Positions 17,160 to 26,772 of a DNA stretch of 64,000 nt are shown here, piece by piece. The notes under the pieces are model-generated. The model was not told the DNA's origin, made no database searches, and worked only from the letters and a program-made list of their open reading frames with translations. The translations under genes were made by a program, and so were the position numbers. Location: contig CADAJS010000013.1 of assembly GCA_902788315.1 (NCBI GenBank), positions 1 through 64,000 on the forward strand. The letters are read 5' to 3'. This DNA is from an uncultured Bacteroidales bacterium (GTDB lineage Bacteria; Bacteroidota; Bacteroidia; Bacteroidales; Bacteroidaceae). Within the stretch, counting starts at the first letter, position 1. The number at the start of each line of letters is the position of its first letter.

Positions 17160-19370
17160 ATGAAGACAAGGACAAAGACTGTGATGCTGCTACTCTCGGC
17201 ACTGCCTTTTCTGGCAGGTTGCAGCCAATCTAAGGTGGAAGACCTCACGCAGTATGTCGATCCCTTCATCGGCACCGACTTTACAGGGCATGTTTACCCT
17301 GGCGCTACCACGCCTTTCGGCATGGTACAGCTGAGTCCCGATGTGGGCAATCATGGATGGATGTACTGTTCGGGTTACCACAGCCAGTCGCCCGTCATAC
17401 AGGGCTTCTCCCATACACATCTCAGTGGGACGGGAGCTCCCGATATGGGCGACATCCTGCTGATGCCCGTGGTGGGAGAGAGTTCGTTCGAGACAGGCGA
17501 TGCCGAGCATGAGGGCTATCGCTCATTCTTCTCGCACGAGACGGAGGAGGCCACTGCCGGATACTACCGGGTACGACTGGACGACTACGACGTATTGGCT
17601 GAGCTTACGGCGACCCCGCGAGTCGGCGTTCATCGCTACACCTATCCCGACACCAAAGAGGCAGGCCTGATGATAGACCTCGCTCACGGAATCGATGACA
17701 GAGCCGACCGAACCCACATCCGAGTCGTTGACCCTCAAACGGTTGTGGGTATGAGACATTCCGTAGGATTCGTCAACGATCATCAATATTATTTCTGCCT
17801 GCGCCTTTCTGAGCCAATCACCCGAGTGGAGTCTTACTGCGATACCTCTATCGGCTCCGAGAACGAAATCAAGGGCGAGACTACGAAGATGGTCCTGCGT
17901 TTTCCCGCAAAGCGCAGACGCCCAGTGACGGTTAAGGTGGGGCTATCGACGGTGAGCGAAGAGGGAGCCATTCGAAATCTGGAGGCTGAGATACCGGGAT
18001 GGGACTTCGACGAGGTGCGCAGGCAGACTGCACGCCAATGGAACGACTATCTGAAGCGAGTGGAAATCGTCCCGCGCGATGAGGGCCAGCGCATATCCTT
18101 CTACACCTCCCTCTATCACGCCCTGATTATGCCCAATCTCATCTCAGACGTGGACGGCTCGTATAGCGGATGGGACCATCAGATACATCGGGACAGCATC
18201 CGACCCCATTACACGAATTTCTCCTTGTGGGACACTTATCGGGCCGAGCATCCCTTCCTCGAACTGTTGTACCCCGAGGTGAACGGACTGCTCATGAACT
18301 CGCTTCTCGAGAAACACCGTCAGACGGGGCTCTTGGCCACCAACGAGTACGGCCAGTGCGAGACCTGGTGCATGATAGGCAACCACGCGGTCGATGTCCT
18401 GGCAGATGCGTTTCTCAAGGGCGACACCTCGTTCGATGCAGCAGAAGCCTACGAGGCGGTGAAGCATGCAATGACCTGCGAGCATCCCAAGTCCGACTGG
18501 GAGACCTACGACCTCCACGGCTATTTCCCTTACGACAGCAGTTCCCTGGAAAGCGTTTCCCGCACGATGGAAGCCTGCTACGACGACTACTGCGCAGCCC
18601 AGATGGCCCAGGCGCTCGGACACGAAGAGGATTATGCATTCTTCTCCCGTCGGGCCCAGAACTACCGTAATCTCTTCGATGACCGCTTGCAGATGGTGCG
18701 CCCCCGCAACAGCCAGCGCCAGTGGAAGGAGCCTTTCAACCCCAACCAGCTGAATGCGGGCAACGGAGACTTTACCGAAGGCAATGCCTGGCAGTGGACC
18801 TGGCACGTACAGCACGATGCCGAGGGCCTGATCAACCAGTTCGGCTCTGCCGAAGCATTCATGCTGAAGCTCGACAGCCTCTTCTTCATCGACCCAGGAA
18901 AACTGCCGGGCCACGAGATAGCACCGGACGTGACAGGCCTGATTGGACAGTATGCCCATGGGAATGAGCCAAGTCACCACGTAGCCTACCTCTATACTCT
19001 GGCTGGTGCGCCACGAAAGACAGCTCGTATCGTGCGCGAAGTGTTCGACAAATACTACCTGCCCAAACGCGACGGACTGTGCGGTAACGACGACTGCGGG
19101 CAAATGTCTGCCTGGTACATGTTCTCGGCCCTAGGATTCTATCCGGTGAATCCTGTTTCCGGCGAATACATCTTCGGAGCGCCCCAGCTGAACGAGGCCA
19201 CCCTGCATCTGCCTGACGGCAAGACGTTCAGCATAAAAGTCGATGGCCTCTCCGATGACAACAAGTACGTGAAGGAAATTCGACTGAACGGCAAGCTACT
19301 GCCCTACCGCAGCCTTTCATACAAAGAGATCATGCAGGGAGGCACCTTGGAATATGTAATGACAAACTGA
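17160..19370 (+). CDS. GH92 family alpha-mannosidase lipoprotein
   Basis: A 736-residue lipoprotein (lipobox LAGC, about residue 20). GH92 enzymes are calcium-dependent exo-alpha-mannosidases that trim alpha-1,2, -1,3, -1,4 or -1,6 mannose from N-glycans and yeast mannan. The mature N-terminus YVDPFIGTDFTGHVYPGATT, GFSHTHLSGTGAPD, GQYAHGNEPSHHVAYLY and GNDDCGQMSAWYMFSALGFY are family signatures; the last two contain the acidic residues expected in the active site. The start at 17160 is preferred over an upstream one because it gives a normal signal peptide. It follows GH106 by 27 bp and precedes the ROK kinase. Confidence 0.95.
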   Translation: MKTRTKTVMLLLSALPFLAGCSQSKVEDLTQYVDPFIGTDFTGHVYPGATTPFGMVQLSPDVGNHGWMYCSGYHSQSPVIQGFSHTHLSGTGAPDMGDILLMPVVGESSFETGDAEHEGYRSFFSHETEEATAGYYRVRLDDYDVLAELTATPRVGVHRYTYPDTKEAGLMIDLAHGIDDRADRTHIRVVDPQTVVGMRHSVGFVNDHQYYFCLRLSEPITRVESYCDTSIGSENEIKGETTKMVLRFPAKRRRPVTVKVGLSTVSEEGAIRNLEAEIPGWDFDEVRRQTARQWNDYLKRVEIVPRDEGQRISFYTSLYHALIMPNLISDVDGSYSGWDHQIHRDSIRPHYTNFSLWDTYRAEHPFLELLYPEVNGLLMNSLLEKHRQTGLLATNEYGQCETWCMIGNHAVDVLADAFLKGDTSFDAAEAYEAVKHAMTCEHPKSDWETYDLHGYFPYDSSSLESVSRTMEACYDDYCAAQMAQALGHEEDYAFFSRRAQNYRNLFDDRLQMVRPRNSQRQWKEPFNPNQLNAGNGDFTEGNAWQWTWHVQHDAEGLINQFGSAEAFMLKLDSLFFIDPGKLPGHEIAPDVTGLIGQYAHGNEPSHHVAYLYTLAGAPRKTARIVREVFDKYYLPKRDGLCGNDDCGQMSAWYMFSALGFYPVNPVSGEYIFGAPQLNEATLHLPDGKTFSIKVDGLSDDNKYVKEIRLNGKLLPYRSLSYKEIMQGGTLEYVMTN

Positions 19371-19428
19371 GGTTATCAATAGTTAAAGCACTTAACGACC
19401 ACAACTACTTAATTACGAATACAGCAAC

Positions 19429-20391
19429 ATGATGAAGGAGAATCTTTTAGGCATAGACATCGGCGGGACCAAGTGCGCCGTCATCTACGGGCAGAGGGAG
19501 GACAATGCCCTCAACATCGTGGAGAAAGTGAAGTTCCCCACAACAGACGTTAACGACACGATCGGAAACATCTGCAAGGAGTTAAAGCAGCTGATGGCCC
19601 GCCACGGCCTTTCGGCAGAGAACACACGCGCCGTGGGCATCTCGTGCGGCGGTCCGCTGGACAGCAGGAGGGGCATAGTGATGTCGCCTCCCAACCTGCC
19701 CGGTTGGGACAACATACCCATAACTGAGATCATTCGCAGTCAGACAGCACTCCCCGCCTATATCCAAAACGACGCGAATGCCTGTGCCATGGCCGAGTGG
19801 AAATTCGGCGCGGGACGGGGTACGCAGAATATGGTGTTCCTCACCTTTGGCACAGGCTTGGGCGCTGGCATCATTGCGGGCGGACAAATATATACGGGTG
19901 CCAACGACAATGCGGGCGAGGCCGGACACATCCGTCTGGCAGAGTTCGGGCCTGTAGGCTATGGCAAGGCCGGCTCCTTCGAAGGCTTTGCCAGTGGCGG
20001 GGGTATCGCCCAACTTGCCAGGATGCGGCTCAGCGAGATCCACCAGATGGGCGGGAAGGTCGGTTGGTGCGACTGCGGGCAGACAGACCGCATTACGGCA
20101 AAGGACGTCACCGAGGCCGCTGCAGCCGGAGACCCTGTGGCCACGGAGATTGTGGAGCTCTCTGCGCGCTATCTGGGTCGGGGCCTTTCGGTGATCATCG
20201 ACATCCTTAATCCCGAACTCATCGTCATAGGCGGCATCTTTGCCCGCAGGGAGAGCCTGTTCCGTCCGCAGATGGAGGAGACCGTCCGCCGCGAAGCCCT
20301 TTCCCCAGCTAGAGACGTCTGCCGCATCGTCCCTGCCCAGTTGGGAGAATCCATCGGCGATTACGCAGCCCTTTCCGTCGCATGCTCCTAA
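19429..20391 (+). CDS. ROK family sugar kinase lacking the zinc motif
   Basis: A 320-residue cytosolic ROK protein, probably phosphorylating a hexose or amino sugar released by the two upstream hydrolases. It shows the phosphate-1 motif GIDIGGTKCAV (about 8-18), the sugar-binding QNDANACAMAEW with the catalytic Asp, and GTGLGAGIIAGG. The usual zinc-binding CxCGxxGCxE segment is replaced by GPVGYGKAGSFE near residues 174-185, so the three zinc cysteines are absent. No helix-turn-helix precedes the kinase fold, so it is a kinase and not a NagC/XylR-type repressor. Start could be Met1 or Met2. Its stop lies 8 bp before the SIS gene. Confidence 0.88.
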   Translation: MMKENLLGIDIGGTKCAVIYGQREDNALNIVEKVKFPTTDVNDTIGNICKELKQLMARHGLSAENTRAVGISCGGPLDSRRGIVMSPPNLPGWDNIPITEIIRSQTALPAYIQNDANACAMAEWKFGAGRGTQNMVFLTFGTGLGAGIIAGGQIYTGANDNAGEAGHIRLAEFGPVGYGKAGSFEGFASGGGIAQLARMRLSEIHQMGGKVGWCDCGQTDRITAKDVTEAAAAGDPVATEIVELSARYLGRGLSVIIDILNPELIVIGGIFARRESLFRPQMEETVRREALSPARDVCRIVPAQLGESIGDYAALSVACS

Positions 20392-20399
20392 TCCGAATT

Positions 20400-20984
20400 A
20401 TGAATTATGAATTAATATCCAAGGGTCTTGAAGAAGCACGATGCTGCCTGGAGAACTTTATCCAGGACGAGCGTACGCTGCCAGCCATTGACGCCGCGGC
20501 TCGTATGATGCACTCGGCACTGAAACAGGGCGGTAAAATAATCACCTGCGGTAACGGAGGTTCTCTGTGCGACGCAACACACTTTGCAGAGGAACTGACC
20601 GGACGTTTCCGTTCCTCTCGCCGCCCCCTGCCCGCAGTCGCCATCAACGATGCAGCCTATCTGACCTGTACGGCCAACGACTTCTCGTTCGAGGATGTCT
20701 TTGCACGTTACGTCGAAGGAGTGGGAAAGCCTGACGACGTACTGATATGTCTCAGCACGAGCGGCGAGTCGCCAAACATTCTGCGCGCCGCCCAGGCGGC
20801 AAAGAACGGTGGGCTGAAGACCATTGCCCTGACTTCGGGCAGCGGCACCACGCTCTCCAGACTGTGCGACGTAGCCATCCAAGCACCCCGCGCCCCACAT
20901 TCCGACCGCATTCAGGAGATTCACATCAAAGTCCTCCACCTGCTGGTGCAGTGCATTGAGCAGCAGGACGAAACCCTGTGCTGA
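20400..20984 (+). CDS. gmhA: SIS-domain sugar-phosphate isomerase, GmhA type
   Basis: A 194-residue SIS-fold protein similar to sedoheptulose-7-phosphate isomerase, which makes D-glycero-D-manno-heptose 7-phosphate for heptose synthesis. Key signatures are ITCGNGGSLCDATHFAEELTGRF (GmhA type; residues about 47-68) and CLSTSGESPNILRA in the phosphate loop. The C-terminal segment SDRIQEIHIKVLHLL carries the family Glu/His residues. The start at 20400 is taken because it lies just after the kinase stop. It is the last gene of the GH106-GH92-ROK operon, so a role in handling the kinase product is possible; the symbol reflects family resemblance. Confidence 0.85.
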   Translation: MNYELISKGLEEARCCLENFIQDERTLPAIDAAARMMHSALKQGGKIITCGNGGSLCDATHFAEELTGRFRSSRRPLPAVAINDAAYLTCTANDFSFEDVFARYVEGVGKPDDVLICLSTSGESPNILRAAQAAKNGGLKTIALTSGSGTTLSRLCDVAIQAPRAPHSDRIQEIHIKVLHLLVQCIEQQDETLC

Positions 20985-21099
20985 CAGAGAGGCCAGCCTG
21001 CCGTCCTCCCCTCCTCCCCAAACAAGAACCTTGTGCTCCGCTCACTTACATATACCTTCCCTCACTAAAGAAAAAGGGTGATTTCTTTATCGGACAGGC

Positions 21100-21128
21100 T
21101 TGTAAATCGTATTTTATTCGTATATTTG
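21100..21128 (+). promoter_or_regulatory. Promoter of the Tricorn-like protease gene
   Basis: -7 TATATTTG (21121-21128) with a weaker -33 TTG (21100-21102) at 18 bp, 25 bp before the ATG at 21153. Confidence 0.6.
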
Positions 21129-21152
21129 CAGGACATTAATGTAAAAGAGAGA

Positions 21153-24100
21153 ATGAATACAAGACATTTTTGGGGTGCGGCGCTGATGACGGCGCTGACC
21201 AGCGTATGGACAACAGCAGGGGCCGACAATGCGGTGACGCCGCTCTGGCTGAGGGATGTACAAGTGAGCCCCGACGGGACACAGGTGGCGTTCTGCTACC
21301 GGGGCGACATATATAAGGTGGCGAGTCAGGGAGGAGAGGCACAGCGCCTGACCACGCAGGGCAGCTACGAGTGCTCGCCCGTATGGAGCGCAGACGGGCG
21401 GCAGATTGCCTTTGCCAGCGACCGGCACGGGAACATGGACGTCTTCGTGATGTCGGCCGACGGCGGTGCTGCCACACGCCTGACATGGAACAGCACGGGC
21501 GAGGTGCCTCAGGCGTTCTCGCCTGACGGCAAGTGGGTGCTCTTCGGCGCTGCCCTGCAAGACCCTGCAAGCAGCGTGATGTTCCCCTCGACAGGTCTGC
21601 CCGAGCTATACAAGGTGCCCGTGGAGGGCGGACGTACGCTCCAGGTACTGGGCACCCCGGCCGAGATGCTCTGCTACGCCTCCGACGGCAAGGGATTCTA
21701 CTATCAGGACCGCAAGGGCTACGAGGACGAGTGGCGCAAGCACCACACCTCGTCGGTCACCCGTGACGTTTGGTTCTACGATATCGCCACCGGCAAACAC
21801 ACCAACGTGACGAATCATCCCGGTGAGGACCGCAACCCAGTGACGACGGCCGACGGGAAGACGCTATACTTCCTGAGCGAACGCGACGGCGGCAGCATGA
21901 ACGTCTATAGCTGTGAGGCACAGGGAGGAGAGACCAAGGGCGGTACGCCAAAGGCTGTGACCAGTTTCAAGACACACCCCGTGCGTTTCCTCAGCGTGGC
22001 ACGCAACGGCCTGCTGTGCTACACCTACAACGGAGAGATCTACACACAAAAGAACGAAGGCAAGCCACAGAAGCTGAACATCACCCTGACGCGCGACGAC
22101 GATCCGGCCATCAGCGACCTGAGCTTCACGAGCGGAGCACGCCAAGCCGTTGTGAGCCGCGACGGCAAGCAGGTGGCATTCGTCGTGCGCGGCGAGGTAT
22201 TTGTCACCACCAGCGAATATGCCACCACCCGACGAATCACGGAGACAGCCGGCGCCGAAGCTGAGCCGGACTTTTCGCCCGACGGACGAACCGTCGTCTA
22301 TGCCTCGGAGCGCAACGGCAACTGGCAGCTCTATACCGCCAGCATCGTGAGAGACGACGATCTGAACTTTGCCAACGCCACGCTTATCAAGGAGGAGAGT
22401 ATCTTCCCCGAACTGCCGCCGCTGAAACTGGACGGACGAATCGACTTCTCGCAAGTGGAACGCCGGTGCCCTAAGTATAGCCCGGACGGAAAGAAGCTGG
22501 CCTTCATCGAAGACCGCACGAAGCTGAAGGTGGTGGACCTTAAGAGCAAGAAGGTGACGCAGGTGACCGACGGCAGCCAGTGGTACAGCCAGGACGGAGG
22601 ATTCAGCTACGAATGGAGCCCCGACGGGAAATGGTTCGTGGTGAGCTACATCGCCAACCGCCGCGACCCCTACATGGACCAAGGCATCGTGAGCGCCGAG
22701 GGCGGCGAGATACACCCCATCACACAGAGCGGATACATGAGTTCGAACCCCCGATGGGTGATGGACGGCAAGGCCATTCTCTTCGAGAGCGAGCGCTACG
22801 GTATGCGCAGCCACGCCTCGTGGGGCAGCCAGGACGATGTCTTCCTGGCCTTCCTGACACAGGATGCCTACGACCGCTATCGCCTCTCGCCCGAAGACTA
22901 TGCCCTGCTGAAGGAGTTGGAGAAGAAGAACGAGAAGGATGCCAAGGGACAGGCCTCGAAGGACGATAAAGACAAGAAGGAGACCAAGGACAAGAAGGAC
23001 GACAAAGACAAGAAGACCGACGCCAAGGACGAAAAGAAGACGGAGGCCGACTCGACAAAGACGCTGAAGATAGAGTTCGAGGGACTGGAGGACCGCATCG
23101 TACGCCTCACCCCGAACAGTAGCCGCCTGAGCGATGAAATCGTGAGCAAGGACGGAGAAAGCCTCTATTACTTCGCTGCGTTTGAAGGCGCTCCCGACCT
23201 GTGGAAGATGGACCTGCGTAAGCGTGAGACCAAGCTGTTGAGCAAAGGCATCAGTGGCTCACTCCAGATGGACAAGGACGGAAACCTCTATGCCCTGGGC
23301 AGCAGCATGAAGAAGATAGAGAAAGGCGACAAGATAACCGGCATCAGCTACAGCGCCAAGATGAGACTCAACATGGCCGACGAACGCGAATACATGTTGC
23401 GCCACATTGCCAAGCAGATCAACAAGAAGATATTCCGCACCGACTACAACGGATGTGACTGGGACATGATGGTCACGAACTATGCACGTTTCCTTCCGCA
23501 CATCGCCAACAACTATGACTATGCCGAGATGCTGAGCGAACTTCTGGGCGAGTTGAACGTCAGCCATACCGGCGGACGATTCTACCCCTCGGGCGGCGGC
23601 GACGTCACGGCACAGCTGGGCCTGCTATACGACCTTACTGACACCGACGAGGGCATGAAAATCACCGAGGTAATCGAAGGCGGCCCCTTTGCCCGTGCCA
23701 AGAGCAAGGTGAAGGCAGGCGATGTGATTACGGCCATCAACGGACAGCCGGTAAAGAAGGACACCGACCTGTCTCAGCTCCTCAACCAGTGTCAGGGTAA
23801 GAAGACACTCGTCAGCCTAAAGGGGAACGCAGGAGAATGGGACGAAGTGGTACTGCCCATCAGCCGCGCAGAACAGAACAACCTGCTCTACAAGCGCTGG
23901 GTGAAAGGACGTGCAGCCGAGGTGGAACGCCTCTCGGGCGGACGCCTGGGCTATGTACACATCGAAGGGATGAACGACGCCAGTTTCCGCGACGTATATT
24001 CCGACATACTGGGCAAGTATAACCTGAAGGAAGGCATCGTCATCGATACACGATATAACGGCGGAGGACGCCTGCACGAAGACATCGAAATCCTGTTCTC

Positions 24101-24500
24101 AGGACACAAATACTTCACTCAGGTAATCCGTGGACGCGAGGCGTGTGACATGCCCAGCCGCAGATACAACCACCCCAGCATCATGTTGCAGTCAGAAGGC
24201 AACTACAGCAACGCCCACGGTACGCCCTGGGTGTACAGCCATCAGAAGCTGGGCAAGCTGGTGGGAGCCCCTGTGCCCGGAACCATGAGTTCGGTCAACT
24301 GGGAGACCCTGCAAGACCCCTCGCTCATCTTCGGCGTGCCCGTCGTGGGATATCAGCTGCCCGACGGGACATATCTCGAAAACACTCAGCTGGAACCCGA
24401 CATCCTAGTCCTGAACCGTCCGGAGACCGTCGTCACCGGAACCGACCTCCAGCTGGAGGCCGCTGTGAGCGAACTGCTCAAGCAGATCGACGGGAAATGA
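21153..24500 (+). CDS. Exported Tricorn-like S41 peptidase with WD40-like propeller and PDZ domain
   Basis: A 1115-residue protein with a signal peptide (about 23 residues). Residues about 25-560 hold TolB/PD40-type beta-propeller repeats, several with the (S)PDG signature (VSPDGTQVAF, FSPDGKWVLF, YSPDGKKLAF). A Lys/Asp/Glu-rich linker spans about 586-636. Further propeller repeats and a helical C1-like domain (to about 810) lead to a PDZ domain (about 820-890, AGDVITAINGQPVKKDTDLS) and an S41 peptidase core (about 925-1100). The core carries YVHIEGM, VIDTRYNGGGRLHEDI and PVPGTMSSVNWE, the last at the expected nucleophile region. It probably degrades peptides in the periplasm. A start 25 codons upstream overlaps the promoter and is rejected. 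Confidence 0.9.
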   Translation: MNTRHFWGAALMTALTSVWTTAGADNAVTPLWLRDVQVSPDGTQVAFCYRGDIYKVASQGGEAQRLTTQGSYECSPVWSADGRQIAFASDRHGNMDVFVMSADGGAATRLTWNSTGEVPQAFSPDGKWVLFGAALQDPASSVMFPSTGLPELYKVPVEGGRTLQVLGTPAEMLCYASDGKGFYYQDRKGYEDEWRKHHTSSVTRDVWFYDIATGKHTNVTNHPGEDRNPVTTADGKTLYFLSERDGGSMNVYSCEAQGGETKGGTPKAVTSFKTHPVRFLSVARNGLLCYTYNGEIYTQKNEGKPQKLNITLTRDDDPAISDLSFTSGARQAVVSRDGKQVAFVVRGEVFVTTSEYATTRRITETAGAEAEPDFSPDGRTVVYASERNGNWQLYTASIVRDDDLNFANATLIKEESIFPELPPLKLDGRIDFSQVERRCPKYSPDGKKLAFIEDRTKLKVVDLKSKKVTQVTDGSQWYSQDGGFSYEWSPDGKWFVVSYIANRRDPYMDQGIVSAEGGEIHPITQSGYMSSNPRWVMDGKAILFESERYGMRSHASWGSQDDVFLAFLTQDAYDRYRLSPEDYALLKELEKKNEKDAKGQASKDDKDKKETKDKKDDKDKKTDAKDEKKTEADSTKTLKIEFEGLEDRIVRLTPNSSRLSDEIVSKDGESLYYFAAFEGAPDLWKMDLRKRETKLLSKGISGSLQMDKDGNLYALGSSMKKIEKGDKITGISYSAKMRLNMADEREYMLRHIAKQINKKIFRTDYNGCDWDMMVTNYARFLPHIANNYDYAEMLSELLGELNVSHTGGRFYPSGGGDVTAQLGLLYDLTDTDEGMKITEVIEGGPFARAKSKVKAGDVITAINGQPVKKDTDLSQLLNQCQGKKTLVSLKGNAGEWDEVVLPISRAEQNNLLYKRWVKGRAAEVERLSGGRLGYVHIEGMNDASFRDVYSDILGKYNLKEGIVIDTRYNGGGRLHEDIEILFSGHKYFTQVIRGREACDMPSRRYNHPSIMLQSEGNYSNAHGTPWVYSHQKLGKLVGAPVPGTMSSVNWETLQDPSLIFGVPVVGYQLPDGTYLENTQLEPDILVLNRPETVVTGTDLQLEAAVSELLKQIDGK

Positions 24501-24540
24501 GGTAAGGGGATTCCGCGTACTTTAGGTATAAGAAAAGAGT

Positions 24541-26772
24541 ATGGACATAGAAAACACAGCACGAGGATTGCTGACGGCCGAAGAAATGGAACGCTTCGAG
24601 GCCATGCAGACCACGCTGACCGAAAAGGCTGGCGAGGCACTGCAAGACGGAGACGAAGAGCGACTGAAGGGATATCTGAAACGAGTGGCGGAAAGCGATA
24701 AGGCCATACGCGATGCATTCGGCCTCAGCCCGCTGCTCACAGACATGGAGACCGCCTGTCTGGTGGCCGAGGAGATTGGCGCCACACGCGGTGCCATGCT
24801 GGGCGCCATGCTGGACACAGCCGTTGCTGCAGGAGTGGCCACTGTCGAGGAGGTGACAAGCGACTTCGGCGAAGAGGTGGGGCGTGTGGTGCGCGGGTTG
24901 TCCCGCATTCGCGAGCTATATGCCAAAAGTGCTGCAGTGGAGACGGAGAACTTCCGCAGCCTGCTCATCACCTTTGCTGAGGATCTACGTGTAATCCTAA
25001 TCATGATAGCCAGCCGCGTATGCCTGATGCGCAGCATACGAGACACGGAGAACCTCGAGGCGCGCCGACGCGTTTCAATGGAGGCTGCCTACCTATATGC
25101 CCCACTCGCCCACAAACTGGGACTTTACAAACTGAAGAGCGAACTGGAAGACCTCAGTCTGAAATACCTCGAGCCGGAGGCCTATTACCACATTAAGGAC
25201 AAGCTGAACGAGACGAAGCGCAGCCGAGATGCCTACGTGGCCCGCTTCGTAGCCCCCATAGAGGAGAAACTGACGGCTGCCGGACTGCACTTCCACATGA
25301 AGGGACGCACAAAGAGCATCCACTCCATCTGGCAGAAAATGAAGAAACAAGGCGTGGACGTAGATGGCGTTTTTGACCTTCTTGCCATACGCATCATCCT
25401 GCAGAGTGCGCCCGAACGGGAAAAGATGGACTGCTGGCAGGTTTTCAGCATCATCACCGACATGTACCAGAGCAATCCGAAGCGCATGCGTGACTGGCTC
25501 TCCGTACCCAAGAGCAACGGCTACGAAAGCCTGCACATCACGGTGCTGGGTCCGGAACAGAAATGGGTGGAGGTGCAGATACGCACCGAACGCATGGACG
25601 ACATTGCCGAGCACGGACTGGCAGCCCACTGGCGATACAAGGGCGTCAAGAGCGGACAGAGCGGCATCGAGGAATGGCTGGCCGGCGTGAGAAGCGCCCT
25701 GGAGACGAACGACGACATGCAGTTGATGGACCAGTTCCGCCTTGACCTGGCAGAGGACGAAGTTTACGTCTTCACTCCGAAGGGAGACCTCTTCAAACTC
25801 CCAGCCGGTGCCACAGTCCTGGACTTTGCCTACTGTATCCACACGAAGGTGGGCAACCAGTGTACCGGCGCACGAATCGGAGGGAAGAACGTGACCATAC
25901 GCCAACGACTGCAGAGTGGAGACCAGGTGGAGATACAGACCAGCAGCACACAGACCCCCAAGCAGGACTGGCTCAACGTGGTGGTAACCAGCCGCGCGCG
26001 TGCCAAGATACGACAAAGCCTCAAGGAAATGCAGAGCAAGCAGGCCCTGATGGCCAAGGAGGAACTGGAGCGCAAGATGAAGAATCGCAAGCTGGACTAT
26101 GACGAACCCACACTGATGCACACCATCACGAAGATGGGATTCAAGGCCGTCACCGACTTCTACAGCGCACTGGCCGACGGACAGCTGGACATGACACACG
26201 TCTTGGAGTCATACGCTGCCCAACTGCGCCACAACAGGGGTGAAGGCGACAAGGCTCCGGCAGAGAGTGCCGAACACTATCGGCTGACACCTCCTGCAGA
26301 AGAGAAATCAACGAACCATGTGCCCGATGACGTGCTGGTCATCGACAAAGGTCTCAAAGGGCTGGACTTTCAGATGGCTCGTTGCTGTCAGCCCGTCTAT
26401 GGCGACGACGTATTCGGTTTTGTCACAAGCGGCGGAGGTATCAAAATCCACCGCACCACTTGTCCCAACGCGCCCCAGCTGCGCGAACGCTTCGGCTACC
26501 GCATCGTCAAGGCGCAGTGGGCCGGCAAGGGAGGAAATCAATATCCCATCACGCTCAAGGTGGTGGGCAACGACAATCTGGGAGTCGTCAACAACATCAC
26601 AAGCATCATCAGCAAGGAGGAGAAAATCCTGCTCAGAAGCATCAGCATTGACAGTCACGACGGCCTCTTCAGCGGAACACTCACCGTGATGCTCGAAGAT
26701 ACAGGCCGCCTGCAACAACTCATTAAGAAACTCAAAACAGTAAAAGGAATCAAGAATGTATCACGTTCATAA
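24541..26772 (+). CDS. relA: RelA/SpoT-family (p)ppGpp synthetase with degenerate hydrolase domain
   Basis: A 743-residue stringent-response protein with the long RSH layout: HD-like hydrolase region (about 40-190), synthetase (about 230-365), TGS (about 402-465), zinc-finger-like segment (about 610-645, MARCCQPVYGDDVFGFVT) and C-terminal ACT (about 656-743). The synthetase motifs look intact (GRTKSIHSIWQKM, VPKSNGYESLH, VEVQIRTERM), with RMRD at about 315-318 corresponding to the RxKD motif. The hydrolase motifs are not intact: the usual LHDvvED is MLDTAVAA (about 90-97) and the usual DRLHNMR is SRVCLMR (about 158-164). It is therefore probably a synthetase-only enzyme. The S9 peptidase gene overlaps its last 17 bases. 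Confidence 0.92.
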   Translation: MDIENTARGLLTAEEMERFEAMQTTLTEKAGEALQDGDEERLKGYLKRVAESDKAIRDAFGLSPLLTDMETACLVAEEIGATRGAMLGAMLDTAVAAGVATVEEVTSDFGEEVGRVVRGLSRIRELYAKSAAVETENFRSLLITFAEDLRVILIMIASRVCLMRSIRDTENLEARRRVSMEAAYLYAPLAHKLGLYKLKSELEDLSLKYLEPEAYYHIKDKLNETKRSRDAYVARFVAPIEEKLTAAGLHFHMKGRTKSIHSIWQKMKKQGVDVDGVFDLLAIRIILQSAPEREKMDCWQVFSIITDMYQSNPKRMRDWLSVPKSNGYESLHITVLGPEQKWVEVQIRTERMDDIAEHGLAAHWRYKGVKSGQSGIEEWLAGVRSALETNDDMQLMDQFRLDLAEDEVYVFTPKGDLFKLPAGATVLDFAYCIHTKVGNQCTGARIGGKNVTIRQRLQSGDQVEIQTSSTQTPKQDWLNVVVTSRARAKIRQSLKEMQSKQALMAKEELERKMKNRKLDYDEPTLMHTITKMGFKAVTDFYSALADGQLDMTHVLESYAAQLRHNRGEGDKAPAESAEHYRLTPPAEEKSTNHVPDDVLVIDKGLKGLDFQMARCCQPVYGDDVFGFVTSGGGIKIHRTTCPNAPQLRERFGYRIVKAQWAGKGGNQYPITLKVVGNDNLGVVNNITSIISKEEKILLRSISIDSHDGLFSGTLTVMLEDTGRLQQLIKKLKTVKGIKNVSRS

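Noticed and set aside
19429..20391. Reading the ROK gene as a NagC/XylR-type repressor
   Set aside because: No N-terminal helix-turn-helix is present; the sequence starts directly with the kinase phosphate-binding motif.
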